The position numbers and the translations under genes are program-made. The notes below the pieces were generated by a model, which made no database searches, was not told the DNA's origin, and saw only the letters and a program-made list of their open reading frames with translations. From Deltaproteobacteria bacterium (GTDB taxonomy: Bacteria; Myxococcota_A; Polyangia; Haliangiales; Haliangiaceae): 41,478 nt of DNA. This document shows positions 8,756-17,800 of this stretch, one piece after another (the first letter of the stretch is position 1; each line of letters begins with the position of its first letter). Location: contig JACCTC010000060.1 of assembly GCA_013812655.1 (NCBI GenBank), forward strand, positions 1 through 41,478, given 5' to 3'.

Positions 8756-9379
8756 GTGGCCGCTCCCGTGGTGATCAAGAAGTATGGCAACCGCCGGCTC
8801 TACGACACCGGCGAGAGTAAGTACGTGACGCTCGACGAGCTTGCCGCGAAGATCCGTGGCGGGGCCGATCTGCGGGTCGTCGATGCGCAGACCGGCGAGG
8901 ACCTCACCCAGGCGACGTTGACCCAGCTCGTGCTCGAGACCGGGCACGCCGCGCGGTTCCTGCCGGTCCAGCTGCTGACCCAGATGATCCGGCTGTCCGA
9001 TGACGCGCTCGCCGAGTTCTTCTCGCGCTACGTGACCGGCGCGCTCGATCTCTACCTGCAAGCCAAGCGCGGCATGCAGTCGATCGCGGCGTACAGCCCG
9101 CTCGCGTGGATGGGCGGCATGGGCTCGCCGTTCGGCGCGCCGTTCCAGCCGAACCCGGGCTACGGCGGATACCCACCCGTGCAGGCCGCCACGCCGCCCG
9201 GCGAGCCGCCGCCCGGCGAGCGATCCGCAGTCGACGATCGCAGCGACATCTCCGCGATGCGCCGCGAGCTCGACGAGCTGAAGCAGGTGATCCGCGAAGG
9301 CCTCGCGAGCCGGCCGCCCGGTCCACGGGAACGCGCGGCGCCGGGTCCGACGCGGCCGCGCAAGAAGCGCAGACCCTGA
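8756..9379 (+). CDS. phaR: polyhydroxyalkanoate synthesis regulator PhaR
   Basis: The N-terminus VVIKKYGNRRLYDTGESKYV is the hallmark of the PHB/PHA accumulation regulator DNA-binding domain. It is followed by the PHB_acc-type segment around TQATLTQLVLETG (about residues 55-80) and a Gly/Pro-rich tail with a C-terminal helix. PhaR represses phasin and PHA-synthesis genes and leaves DNA when it binds nascent PHA. The GTG at 8756 places the signature at residue 5, as usual; a GTG at 8717 in the same frame is possible but would run through a PhaR-box-like palindrome. The gene is divergent from the granule-protein operon and convergent with the MFS gene. Confidence 0.92.
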   Translation: MAAPVVIKKYGNRRLYDTGESKYVTLDELAAKIRGGADLRVVDAQTGEDLTQATLTQLVLETGHAARFLPVQLLTQMIRLSDDALAEFFSRYVTGALDLYLQAKRGMQSIAAYSPLAWMGGMGSPFGAPFQPNPGYGGYPPVQAATPPGEPPPGERSAVDDRSDISAMRRELDELKQVIREGLASRPPGPRERAAPGPTRPRKKRRP

Positions 9380-9410
9380 GGCTGTGAACGAGGTCCAGGC
9401 CATCGCGTGC

Positions 9411-10796
9411 TCAGCTCGCGCTGGGTCGCGGGGACGGCGAAAGCCGCTGCACGGACTCCGTCGCGATCAGCGCGTCGACGGCGATCGCCGGCGGAGGTAG
9501 TCCGGTGGATGATGCCGTTGCGGCCTCGGCCCGCGTCTCGGGCCGGTGATCGGCGCCCTCGGGCCGGTGATCGGCGACGGCGACGACGATCCGCTTGCGC
9601 AGCGCGATCACGGCGAGCGACATGCCGAGGAGCGAGATGCCGGCGACGAGCGCGATCGCCGTCGAGAGCTTCAGCTCGGTCCTGGCCGCGAGTTGCGAGA
9701 TCGCGACCGGGGCGAACGCGCCGATCATCGCGCCGACGTGATAGACGACGCCGATCGCCCGGCCGCGCACGTGGTCGGGGAACAGGCTCGTCGTCAGCAC
9801 AGGGGTGACGCCGGAGTAACCGACGCCGAGCGCGCCGCCGAGGAAGGCGCCGAGCGGCAGCAGGGCAGGGACCGCGCCGACGTAGAGCGGCAGCGCCGGG
9901 ATCATGAGGAGGGCCGGGGCGACCAGCGCGACGACAACACCGTGGCGATTCGCGACCCAGCCGGCGGCGACCACGCCGACCAGCATGCCGAGGTTGAACA
10001 GGATGACGTCGAACCAGGCGGCGCTGCGGTCGAGGCCGAGCTCGCCGACGAGCATCGGCACGTAGTTCGCGGTGAGGCCGTAGTAGACGAGGAAGCCCAG
10101 GCCCATCACCAGCGAGCCGAGGACGATCGCCTGGCGGATGCCCGGCGCCATCAGATCCTTGAACGTCCCCGAGCTGCGTGCCGCGGCGCCCTTGACCGGC
10201 TTGCCACTCAGCTCGTCGGGGACCAGGAATCGGATCGGGAAGACGAGGAGCGCGGGGACCGCGGCGATCAGGAACATCGCGCGCCAGCCGTAGGTCGGCA
10301 CCACGAAGTGGGCGACCGCGGCCGACAGCAAAAAGCCGATCGGCCAGCCGGCCTGCAGCAAGCCGGAGGCGATCTTGCGGCTCCGCACCGGCCAGTTCTC
10401 CATCGCCATCGCGGTGCCGGCGGTCCACTCCGCGCCCATGCCGAAGCCGAAGATCGTGCGGAGGATGACGACCCACATGAAGGACGGCGCGAAGTAGATC
10501 GCGGCGTCGAACACGGCGAACCACAGCAGCGACAGCATCAGCGGCAGCTTGCGGCCCCATTTGTCGGCCATCCAGCCGGCGACCCAGCCGCCGGCGAGGC
10601 GAACGATCAGCGTCAGCGTCACCGAGCCCGAGAGCGAGACGAGGCCGACGCCGAACTCCTTCGCGATCTCGTTCTGCACCATCAAGAAGATCGTGAAGTC
10701 GAACGCGTCGAGCACCCAGCCCGCCCATGCGGCACTGAAGGCAGCCCACTGACCCTTCGTTGGTTCCTTCCACCATGGCAGCTGTCGGTTCGGCAT
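9411..10796 (-). CDS. MFS transporter (carboxylate/sialate:proton symporter-like)
   Basis: This is a 461-residue major facilitator protein with about 12 helices. The first helix FDFTIFLMVQNEIAKEFG and the motif A loop GWMADKWGRK resemble the SHS/AAHS group (lactate, sialate and aromatic-acid:H+ symporters). A carboxylate substrate would suit a PHA locus, but this is inference. The ATG at 10796 precedes PNRQLPWWKE and the first helix; frame upstream is open but crosses a PhaR-box-like site. The cytoplasmic tail contains a 7-residue tandem repeat (ADHRPEG, then ADHRPET) from a 21-bp duplication at about 9541-9576. It lies between phaR and the phasin gene, divergent from the phasin. Confidence 0.82.
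   Translation of the reverse strand: MPNRQLPWWKEPTKGQWAAFSAAWAGWVLDAFDFTIFLMVQNEIAKEFGVGLVSLSGSVTLTLIVRLAGGWVAGWMADKWGRKLPLMLSLLWFAVFDAAIYFAPSFMWVVILRTIFGFGMGAEWTAGTAMAMENWPVRSRKIASGLLQAGWPIGFLLSAAVAHFVVPTYGWRAMFLIAAVPALLVFPIRFLVPDELSGKPVKGAAARSSGTFKDLMAPGIRQAIVLGSLVMGLGFLVYYGLTANYVPMLVGELGLDRSAAWFDVILFNLGMLVGVVAAGWVANRHGVVVALVAPALLMIPALPLYVGAVPALLPLGAFLGGALGVGYSGVTPVLTTSLFPDHVRGRAIGVVYHVGAMIGAFAPVAISQLAARTELKLSTAIALVAGISLLGMSLAVIALRKRIVVAVADHRPEGADHRPETRAEAATASSTGLPPPAIAVDALIATESVQRLSPSPRPSAS
9435..9446. terminator. CGGC-GAAA-GCCG hairpin between convergent phaR and MFS genes
   Basis: A perfect 4-bp stem with a GAAA tetraloop lies 55 bases after the phaR stop and just inside the 3' end of the convergent MFS gene. 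Similar GAAA/TTTC-loop hairpins occur at other gene ends in this window (23701, 23726, 33765). It may be a terminator or mRNA-end stabiliser; the short stem keeps confidence low. Confidence 0.35.
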
Positions 10797-10819
10797 GACC
10801 GGCTCGTAGCGCGATTTTG

Positions 10820-10940
10820 TATTGCGGTGCAACACCGAAACGAGTGAGCGCCGGAAAACCTGCGTTTGTCGTCGCACTGTTGGCTCGATCCAACACGCCT
10901 GTAGGCCAGATCCAACAGCAGATAATGTTGCGCCGCAGCA
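10820..10940. promoter_or_regulatory. PhaR-box-like palindromes in the MFS/phasin divergent promoter region
   Basis: TATTGCGGTGCAACA at 10820-10834 and TGTTGCGCCGCAGCA at 10926-10940 match the TGC/GCA dyad pattern seen upstream of phaR. Between them is another perfect inverted repeat, TGTTGG-CTCGAT-CCAACA at 10878-10895. The second box lies just upstream of the proposed phasin promoter and the first lies close to the MFS start, so PhaR could control both directions. Confidence 0.6.
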
Positions 10941-10948
10941 AAAATCGC

Positions 10949-10977
10949 TTGACCGATCACGTGGCGGTTCTTAGGGT
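10949..10977 (+). promoter_or_regulatory. candidate sigma-70 promoter of the phasin-phaC operon
   Basis: TTGACC (10949-10954) and TAGGGT (10972-10977) are separated by 17 bases and end 20 bases before the phasin ATG. The -35 is close to consensus, the -10 is weak. A PhaR-box-like element lies immediately upstream. Confidence 0.4.
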
Positions 10978-10997
10978 GGCTCGCGAAAGGAACCACC

Positions 10998-11381
10998 ATG
11001 TCCAACGAAACCCAGAGCCAGCAGAACCCGAAGACCGCGAAGCCCGAGTCCTCGAAGCCCGAGTCCGCGAAGGACGCGAACCCGATGAACCTCTTCGGAG
11101 CGCTCGATCCGATGGCGTACTGGACCGCCTCGCAGCAGGCGTTCCAGAAGCTGGTCACCGATGCGAGTGGCCGCGCGCAGAGCTTCGCGGATCAGATCGC
11201 CGCGGAGATCGACGCGCGCGAAGCGCAGATGGTCGCACGCGCGCAGGGCGCGGTCGCGAGCTGGGCGCAGCTCGCACAGGACGCGATCGCGTACAGCGCG
11301 CAGCTCTCGGCCGAAGCGCGCAAGCTCGGCTTCGAGACGGCCCGCCGGGAGTTCGGCAAGATCACCACCGTCGGAGCATGA
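10998..11381 (+). CDS. phasin (PHA granule surface protein)
   Basis: The 127-residue protein has a polar, Lys/Ser/Pro-rich N-terminus (about 1-28) followed by an Ala/Gln-rich amphipathic helical region (about 35-120: QQAFQKLVTD, FADQIAAEIDAREAQMVARAQ). This composition is typical of phasin-family proteins that coat PHA granules and modulate synthase activity. A good Shine-Dalgarno (AAGGAA) precedes the ATG. The stop codon overlaps the first possible ATG of the downstream PHA synthase gene (ATGA), so the two are co-translated. PhaR-box-like palindromes upstream fit the known pattern in which phasin is the main PhaR target. Confidence 0.75.
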   Translation: MSNETQSQQNPKTAKPESSKPESAKDANPMNLFGALDPMAYWTASQQAFQKLVTDASGRAQSFADQIAAEIDAREAQMVARAQGAVASWAQLAQDAIAYSAQLSAEARKLGFETARREFGKITTVGA

Positions 11382-11383
11382 TC

Positions 11384-12442
11384 ATGCAGGACGAGCTGAT
11401 CGGCTCCGCGAAGCAGATCGCGGACGCCTGGATGGACGTCGCCCTCGGTGCGCTCGGTACGCCACGACCGCAGGCGCCCCCGCTCGCGCAGACGCCACGT
11501 GACGAGCTGACGCTCGAGGGCGGCGCGCGGCTGTACCACTTTCGCGGCGCGGCGTCGGTCACCCGACCGATCGCGCAGCCGATCTTGCTCGTGCCGTCGC
11601 TCATCAACCGCTGGTACGTGCTCGATCTACGGCCGGGCGCGTCGCTCGTCGAGGCGCTGGTCGGCGCCGGATTCGACGTGTGGCTCCTCGACTGGGGCGT
11701 GCCCGAGGCCGAGGATCGTTATCTCGACTGGGATGCCGTGCTGCGCCGGCTCGGCCGCGCCGCACGTCGCGTGCTCCGCGAGATCGGACAGCCACGGCTC
11801 GGCGTCCTCGGCTACTGCATGGGCGGGACGCTGGCGACGATCTTCGCCACCCAGCACCCGGATCTGCTGACCGCACTCGTCACGCTCGCGGCGCCGATCG
11901 ACTTCGCACGGGGCGGCATGCTGCGCCGGATGGTCGATCCACAGTGGTTCGATGCCGACGCCGTCGCAGATGCCGGCAACGTCGCGCCGTCGCAGATGCA
12001 GGCAGGCTTCACCGCGCTGCGGCCGACACTCGACGCGGCCAAGCTTCACTCGATGCCCGAGCTGGCGAGCGATCCGCAGGCGCGCGCCGCGTTCCTCGCG
12101 CTCGACGCGTGGGCGACCGACAACATCCCGTTCCCCGCCGAGGCGTACCGCCGCTACATCCGCGAGATGTACCAGGGCAACCAGCTCGTCGCGGGAACCC
12201 ACCACACGAACGGCCGCGCCGCACCGCTCGGCGCGATCCGCTGCCCGACGCTGGTGATCACGGCATCGCGCGACACGATCTGCCCGGCGGCTGCAGCCAC
12301 CGCGCTCCTCGATCACGTCGCGTCGACCGACACCGCGGTCGTCGAGGTGCCGGGCGGTCATGTCGGTGCCGTCGTCGGCAGCAAGGCGGCTCGCGACATG
12401 TATCCGGCGCTGATCCGCTGGCTCGCGCCGCGGCTCGCGTAA
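11384..12442 (+). CDS. phaC: poly(3-hydroxyalkanoate) synthase, class III-like, copy 2
   Basis: A second PHA synthase of 352 residues, paralogous to the protein at 5657-6694. It shares the segment [17 protein letters not shown], the nucleophile box GYCMGG (C145), Asp297 in SRDTICP and His326 in GGHVGAVVG. Its N-terminus, about 1-40, differs and contains an amphipathic helix that could contact the phasin encoded just upstream. Two ATGs occur at 11378 and 11384; GGAG lies 1 base before the first and 7 before the second, so 11384 is preferred. The short length again implies a class III/IV-type catalytic subunit needing a partner. Confidence 0.92.
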   Translation: MQDELIGSAKQIADAWMDVALGALGTPRPQAPPLAQTPRDELTLEGGARLYHFRGAASVTRPIAQPILLVPSLINRWYVLDLRPGASLVEALVGAGFDVWLLDWGVPEAEDRYLDWDAVLRRLGRAARRVLREIGQPRLGVLGYCMGGTLATIFATQHPDLLTALVTLAAPIDFARGGMLRRMVDPQWFDADAVADAGNVAPSQMQAGFTALRPTLDAAKLHSMPELASDPQARAAFLALDAWATDNIPFPAEAYRRYIREMYQGNQLVAGTHHTNGRAAPLGAIRCPTLVITASRDTICPAAAATALLDHVASTDTAVVEVPGGHVGAVVGSKAARDMYPALIRWLAPRLA

Positions 12443-13132
12443 CTACTCCGCGAACAGGTCGTGCATGGTCACGCACTCGTAGCCGCTGGCATGGAGTGCG
12501 GTCACGATGCGCGGCAGCGCATCGAGCGTCCACTGCTGGCCCTCGTGGAGCAGCAAGACGTCGCCGGAGTCGACGTTCGGCGGCGAGCAGCGCTCGACGA
12601 TCGATGCCGTATCGTGATCGTCGTAGTCGCATGCATCGACCGACCACAGCGCGATCGTGTAGCCCGACGCCAGCAGGCTCACGAGCGACGTGGCATCCAC
12701 CGAGCCATGCGGCGGGCGGACCCACGGGCGACCGCTGAGCTGGCCACCCAGCGCGTCCTCGGTCTTCGCGAGTTGATCGAGGAGCGCACGCCGGCCGAGC
12801 TTGGTGAACCGGGTGTGGTCGTACCCGTGGTTCGCGACCTGGTGACCGCGCCGCAGGTACTCGCGGACGAGCTCGGGCCGCGCGGTCGCGTACTCGCCGA
12901 TCAGGAAGAACGTGGCGGGAACGCCGAGATCGTCGAGCACGTCGAGGTAGCGCTCGGTGTAGTCATCCGGGCCGTCGTCGAAGGTGAGCGCGACGCGCTT
13001 CGTGGTGGTCGGGCCCCGTCGCAGGCACCCGGGAAGCCGCTGGAACACGACGTTCTTGACGAGCGCGCGTACCGACGGGGTCGTGCTGACAGCCATGGGA
13101 GAAATCGTAGCCCGGAGGCGCAGCTCTCGCAT
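12443..13132 (-). CDS. polysaccharide deacetylase (NodB homology domain)
   Basis: The protein carries the NodB fold of carbohydrate esterase family 4. The catalytic motif TFDDGPD is at about residues 50-56, the zinc-binding motif NHGYDH at about 101-106, and a RPPHGS motif (usually RPPYG) at about 138-143. LLHEG near residue 195 supplies the last conserved His. Family members deacetylate chitin, peptidoglycan or other N-acetylated glycans. No clear signal peptide or membrane anchor is visible. ATG at 13132 gives 229 residues; an ATG at 13096 would remove 12 residues that are not conserved in the family. It converges on the second PHA synthase gene. Confidence 0.85.
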   Translation of the reverse strand: MRELRLRATISPMAVSTTPSVRALVKNVVFQRLPGCLRRGPTTTKRVALTFDDGPDDYTERYLDVLDDLGVPATFFLIGEYATARPELVREYLRRGHQVANHGYDHTRFTKLGRRALLDQLAKTEDALGGQLSGRPWVRPPHGSVDATSLVSLLASGYTIALWSVDACDYDDHDTASIVERCSPPNVDSGDVLLLHEGQQWTLDALPRIVTALHASGYECVTMHDLFAE

Positions 13133-13134
13133 CG

Positions 13135-13148
13135 GTGAGGCGCCTCAC
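13135..13148. promoter_or_regulatory. 14-bp perfect palindrome GTGAGGCGCCTCAC upstream of the deacetylase gene
   Basis: The palindrome lies 2 bases before the chosen deacetylase ATG and within the 46-bp gap to the acyl-CoA ligase stop. It could be an operator, or a hairpin that hides the ribosome-binding region. No other copy was seen in the window. Confidence 0.3.
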
Positions 13149-13178
13149 ATAGCGGCGAGGTGAGTTGTCCTCGTGCCG

Positions 13179-14786
13179 TCACGCCTTCGCGTAGTGGTCT
13201 CGATACGTCTCGCGCAGCTCGGTCTTCTTGAACTTGCCCGCCGAGGTGCGCGGGATCGCGTCGACGAAGACCACGCTGTCGGGCAACCAGAACTTCGGGA
13301 ACGTGGGAGCGAGGTGCGCGCACAGCTCCGCCGCGGTGGCCTGGGCGCCCGCCTTCAGCACGACCGCCGCCAGCGGCCGCTCGCTCCACTTCGGGTGCGC
13401 GACGCCGATCACCGCTGCCTCCTTGACCGCCGGATGACCCATGAGCGCGTTCTCGAGCTCCTGCGACGCGATCCACTCGCCGCCACTCTTGATCAGGTCG
13501 GCGACCCGGTCGGTGAGCTGTACAAACCCGTGCTCGTCGACGCGCGCGACGTCACCGGTGCGAAACCAGCCATCGGCCGTCCACCGCTCCGGCGTCGCGT
13601 CGTTCGCGTAGCGGCCGGCGACCCACGGACCCTTCACGAGCAGCTCGCCGCTGGTGCGATCGTCCGCCGGCACGTCGCCCGCCTCGTTGCGCACGCAGAC
13701 ATCGACCAGCGGCGGCGGCACGCCCTGCTTGGCCCGCAGCCGGTAGCGCACGGCCTCGTCGGCGTCCGCGAGGTGCGCCGGGACCCGCGAGACCAGGCCG
13801 ATCGGCGATGTCTCGGTCATCCCCCACGCGTGGATCAGCGTCATGCCGAGGCGATCGAAGTCGCGGATCAGCTGCTCGGGTGCGGCCGATCCACCGACGA
13901 CCATCCGCAGCCCCGGCTGGAGCTGCCACTTGCCCGGACTGCCGTCGAGCGCCTCGCGGATCCCGAGCCAGATCGTGGGCACGCCGGCGGCGATCGTGAC
14001 CCGCTCCTGCGCCATCAGGTCGAGGAGGCTCGGTGGATCGAGGTGAGGGCCGGGGAACACGAGCCTGGTACCCGACATCGCCGCGATGAACGGCAGCCCC
14101 CACGCGTTGACGTGAAACATCGGGACGACCGGCAACAGCGTGTCGGCGCGGGTGACGCCGAGCGCGTCCGGAAGCGCCGCGACGAGCGTGTGGAGGATCG
14201 TCGAGCGGTGGCTGTAGACGACGCCCTTCGGCTTGCCGGTGGTGCCGCTCGTGTAGCAGACCCCGAGCGCGTCGGTCTCGGCGAGCGCGGGCAGCGTCGT
14301 CTGTTCGGTCGCGGTCTCGAGCAATGCCTCGTAGCTCTCGTGCGTGCCGTGCGCGCCGACGACCAGGACACGCTCGAACCGCGCGCCGCTCGCGACGACC
14401 TTCTCGTAGAGCGGCAGCAGCACGTCGTCGACGATCAGGTAGCGATCTCGCGCGTCGTTCGCGATGAACGCGATCTCGTCGGGGTGGAGCCGCAGGTTCA
14501 GCGTGTGCGTCACCGCGCCGGCGAGCGGGATCCCGAAGTACGCCTCGAGGTGCTCGGCGTGGTTCCACATCAGCGTCGCGACCCGGTCGCCCTTGCGGAT
14601 GCCGGCGGCGACCAGCGCTCGCGCGAGCTTCCGGGCACGACCCGCGATCGCGCCATAGGTCGTCCGCGACAGGCTCCTGTCGGGACGCCGCGACACCACC
14701 TCGCATCCGCCCATCCAGCGCTCCGCGCGATCGAGCACGAGCTCGATCGTCAGCGGGACGTCCATCATGCAGCTCGTCGTCGTCAT
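13179..14786 (-). CDS. acyl-CoA synthetase (AlkK-like, medium/long-chain fatty acid--CoA ligase)
   Basis: A 535-residue adenylate-forming ligase. Motifs are [11 protein letters not shown] (A3), [11 protein letters not shown] (A5), [14 protein letters not shown] and [14 protein letters not shown] (A8), and the catalytic Lys in [11 protein letters not shown] (A10). The [16 protein letters not shown] and [18 protein letters not shown] segments are typical of AlkK-like enzymes that activate medium- or long-chain acids. GAGGAGG, 6 bases upstream of the ATG at 14786, supports the start. It is divergent from the large surface lipoprotein gene with a shared 74-bp promoter region containing an inverted repeat, and is likely part of the fatty-acid/PHA theme of this region. 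Confidence 0.92.
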   Translation of the reverse strand: MTTTSCMMDVPLTIELVLDRAERWMGGCEVVSRRPDRSLSRTTYGAIAGRARKLARALVAAGIRKGDRVATLMWNHAEHLEAYFGIPLAGAVTHTLNLRLHPDEIAFIANDARDRYLIVDDVLLPLYEKVVASGARFERVLVVGAHGTHESYEALLETATEQTTLPALAETDALGVCYTSGTTGKPKGVVYSHRSTILHTLVAALPDALGVTRADTLLPVVPMFHVNAWGLPFIAAMSGTRLVFPGPHLDPPSLLDLMAQERVTIAAGVPTIWLGIREALDGSPGKWQLQPGLRMVVGGSAAPEQLIRDFDRLGMTLIHAWGMTETSPIGLVSRVPAHLADADEAVRYRLRAKQGVPPPLVDVCVRNEAGDVPADDRTSGELLVKGPWVAGRYANDATPERWTADGWFRTGDVARVDEHGFVQLTDRVADLIKSGGEWIASQELENALMGHPAVKEAAVIGVAHPKWSERPLAAVVLKAGAQATAAELCAHLAPTFPKFWLPDSVVFVDAIPRTSAGKFKKTELRETYRDHYAKA

Positions 14787-14837
14787 GCTGAGCCTCCTCG
14801 GCGCTGGGCCGGCTCAGCGTGGATATCACTCTTTGAC

Positions 14838-14853
14838 GAACGTGTTAACGTTC
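14838..14853. promoter_or_regulatory. inverted repeat GAACGT-N4-ACGTTC in a divergent promoter region
   Basis: A perfect 6+4+6 dyad sits between the divergent acyl-CoA ligase and surface-lipoprotein genes, ending 7 bases before the lipoprotein ATG. Its size and place suit a TetR- or GntR-type operator, such as fatty-acid regulators use near acyl-CoA ligase genes. TTGACG just before it could be a -35 element. The regulator is not in the window. Confidence 0.4.
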
Positions 14854-14860
14854 CCGACCG

Positions 14861-17800
14861 ATGCTGGGGAAGCTCACGGGTGTCGTCATTGTCATGGCCG
14901 TCGCGCTCGCAGCGTGCGGCGATAACCTCGAAGGCGTCGAGAACGGCGCTCCGCAAGTCGGCTCGCTGGAGCTGACGACCGAGGAGGATACGCCGGTCTC
15001 CGGCACGCTCTCGGTCACCGACGCCGAGGGTGATGACATCACGATTATGCTGGGCAACCCGATGCACGGGACGATCACGCAGAGCGGCGGCATGGTCACG
15101 TACACCCCGGATGCCGACTACAACGGCACCGACAGCGTGATGGTGGCGGTCTCCGACGGCACGCTCGAGGCATCCGCGACGATCACGATCACGATCACCG
15201 CGGTCAACGACGCACCGCAGGCGGTCGCCGACTCGTTCGCCACCGGCGAGGACGTGGCGCTCGAGGTCGAGCGCACCGCGCTGACGGCGAACGATACCGA
15301 TGTCGACGGCGATACCCTCACGGTCTCCGTCGTCGACATGCCGGTGAATGGCACCGTCGCGATCGTCGGCACCGACGTCGTGTTCACGCCCACCCCGGAC
15401 TTCAACGGCACCGCGAGCTTCCGGTACACCATCACCGACGGGAACGCGACCAGCTCCGCGACCGTGAACGTCACCGTCGGGGGTGCGAACGACGCGCCGG
15501 TTGCCGTCGACGACACCGCGACGACCCCGGAGGACACCGCGCTCGTGATCAGCAGCGCGACCCTCGTCGCGAACGACACCGATGCCGAGAACCAGACGCT
15601 CACCGTGACCGCGGTCGCGAACCTCACCAACGGCACCGTCGCGCTCGCCGGCGGCAACGTCACCTTCACGCCGACCACGAACTTCAACGGCACCGCGACG
15701 TTCCAGTACACCGTCTCCGACGGCGCCGCGACCGACACCGGCGTCGTCACCGTCACGGTGACCGCGGTCAACGACGCGCCGGTCGCCGTCGACGACACCG
15801 CGACGACGCCCGAGGACACCGCGATCACCCTGAGCTCGGCCACGCTCACCGCGAACGACACCGACGTCGACGCCGGTCAGACCCTCGTCGTCACCGCCGC
15901 GACCAGCGCCGTGAACGGCACGGTCTCGATCGATGCGAACGGCGCGGTCACCTTCACGCCGACCGCGAACTTCAGCGGCACCGGCAGCTTCGTGTACACG
16001 GTCTCCGACGGCAACGGCGGTACCGACACCGCGACCGTCACGATCACGATAGGCGCCGTCGGCGACGCGCCGGTCGTCGGCCCGGACTCCGTGACGACCA
16101 ACGAGGACACCGCGATCAACATCGCGGCGGCGACCCTGCTGGCCAACGACTCGGACCCCGATGGCGAGACGCTCACCCTCACCGCGGTCAGCAACCCGAC
16201 CAATGGGACCGTGTCGCTCGCGAACAACATCGTCACGTTCACGCCGGCGGCAAACTTCAACGGGATGGCGTCGTTCCAGTACACGGTCAGCGACGGCAGT
16301 ACGTCGTCGACCGGCCTCGTAACCGTCACGGTCACCGCGGTCAACGATCCGCCGGTCGCGGTCAACGACACTGCGTCCGCCGCGTCCGGCGCAGCGACGA
16401 GCTATCCGACCTCGCAGTTCCTCGCGAACGACACCGACATCGACGGTGGCACGCTCGTGATCACTGCCGTGAGCAACCCGAGCAACGGCACGGTGGCGCT
16501 GAACGGGACGACGATCACGTATCAGTCAGCCTCGACGTTCGTGGGCACCGCGACCTTCGACTACACGTTATCGGACGGCAACGGCGGGACGGACACCGGC
16601 ACCGTATCGGTCACGGTCCTCGCACCCTCGAGCTGCGGCGACGGGCTTATCACGGGTCCGGAATCCTGCGACGACGGCGGCGTGATTCCGACCGGCGGCG
16701 ATGGCTGTGACGCGAACTGCGCGATCGAGCCCGGCTTTCAGTGCGCCGGCCAGCCGAGCATCTGCCAGGAGGTCTGCGGTGACGGCATCATCACGAGTGG
16801 CGAGGCTTGCGACGATGACAATACCGCTCCAGGCGATGGCTGCAGTGACCAGTGCGCCATCGAATTCGGCTTTCAGTGCGCCGGCCAGCCGAGCATCTGC
16901 CAGGAGGTGTGCGGCGACGGCATCATCACGGGCGGCGAGGCTTGCGACGATGACAATACCGCTTCAGGCGACGGCTGCAGTGACCAGTGCGCGCTCGAGC
17001 CCGGCTTTCAGTGCGCCGGCCAGCCGACGATCTGTCAACCGATCTGCGGCGACGGCATCATCGCGGGCGACGAGAGTTGCGACGATGACAATACCTCTCC
17101 AGGCGACGGCTGCAGTGACCAGTGCGAGGTAGAGGCCGGCTTTCAGTGCGCCGGCCAGCCGAGCATCTGCCAGGCAATCTGTGGTGACGGCATCATCGCG
17201 GGCGGCGAGAGTTGTGACGACGACGGGACTGATCCAGGCGATGGCTGCAGCGCCCAGTGCGCTGTCGAATCCGGCTTTCAGTGCGCCGGCCAGCCCAGCA
17301 TCTGCCAGACGGTCTGCGGCGATGGGGTAGTGACATCGGACGAGCAGTGCGACGACGACAACGATATCAACACCGACGGTTGCACGAACGAGTGCACCTT
17401 CGGCGTGGTTTGCAATGCGACCGCGTATCCGGGCGGTACGGCCTTCACCGTCGATCCCGTGTCCGGGACCTGCTACGTGGCGTTCGCCGCCACGCAGACG
17501 TTCGCAGATGCCCAGGCATCCTGCGTGGCGTCCGGTGGTTACCTCGCCACGATCACGTCGGGTGCCGAGAACACGATCGTGCGCGCTGTCGAGGCGGCCG
17601 GCCAGAACCCCTGGATCGGCGCGTTCGAAGACGCCAACGACGTCGACGACGTCTTCACCTGGGTCACTGGCGAAGCGTTCGCATTCAAGAACTTCGCGAC
17701 CGGCCAGCCCGACGATGATGTCCTGCAGGCAGGCAACGGCGATTGCCTCCACATCGTGAACGACGCCGGTCAGTGGAACGACACGAACTGCACCTTCGCC

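Noticed and set aside
9541-9576. 21-bp tandem repeat as a regulatory element
   Set aside because: It lies in the cytoplasmic tail of the MFS gene and simply duplicates seven residues; no dyad or promoter context.
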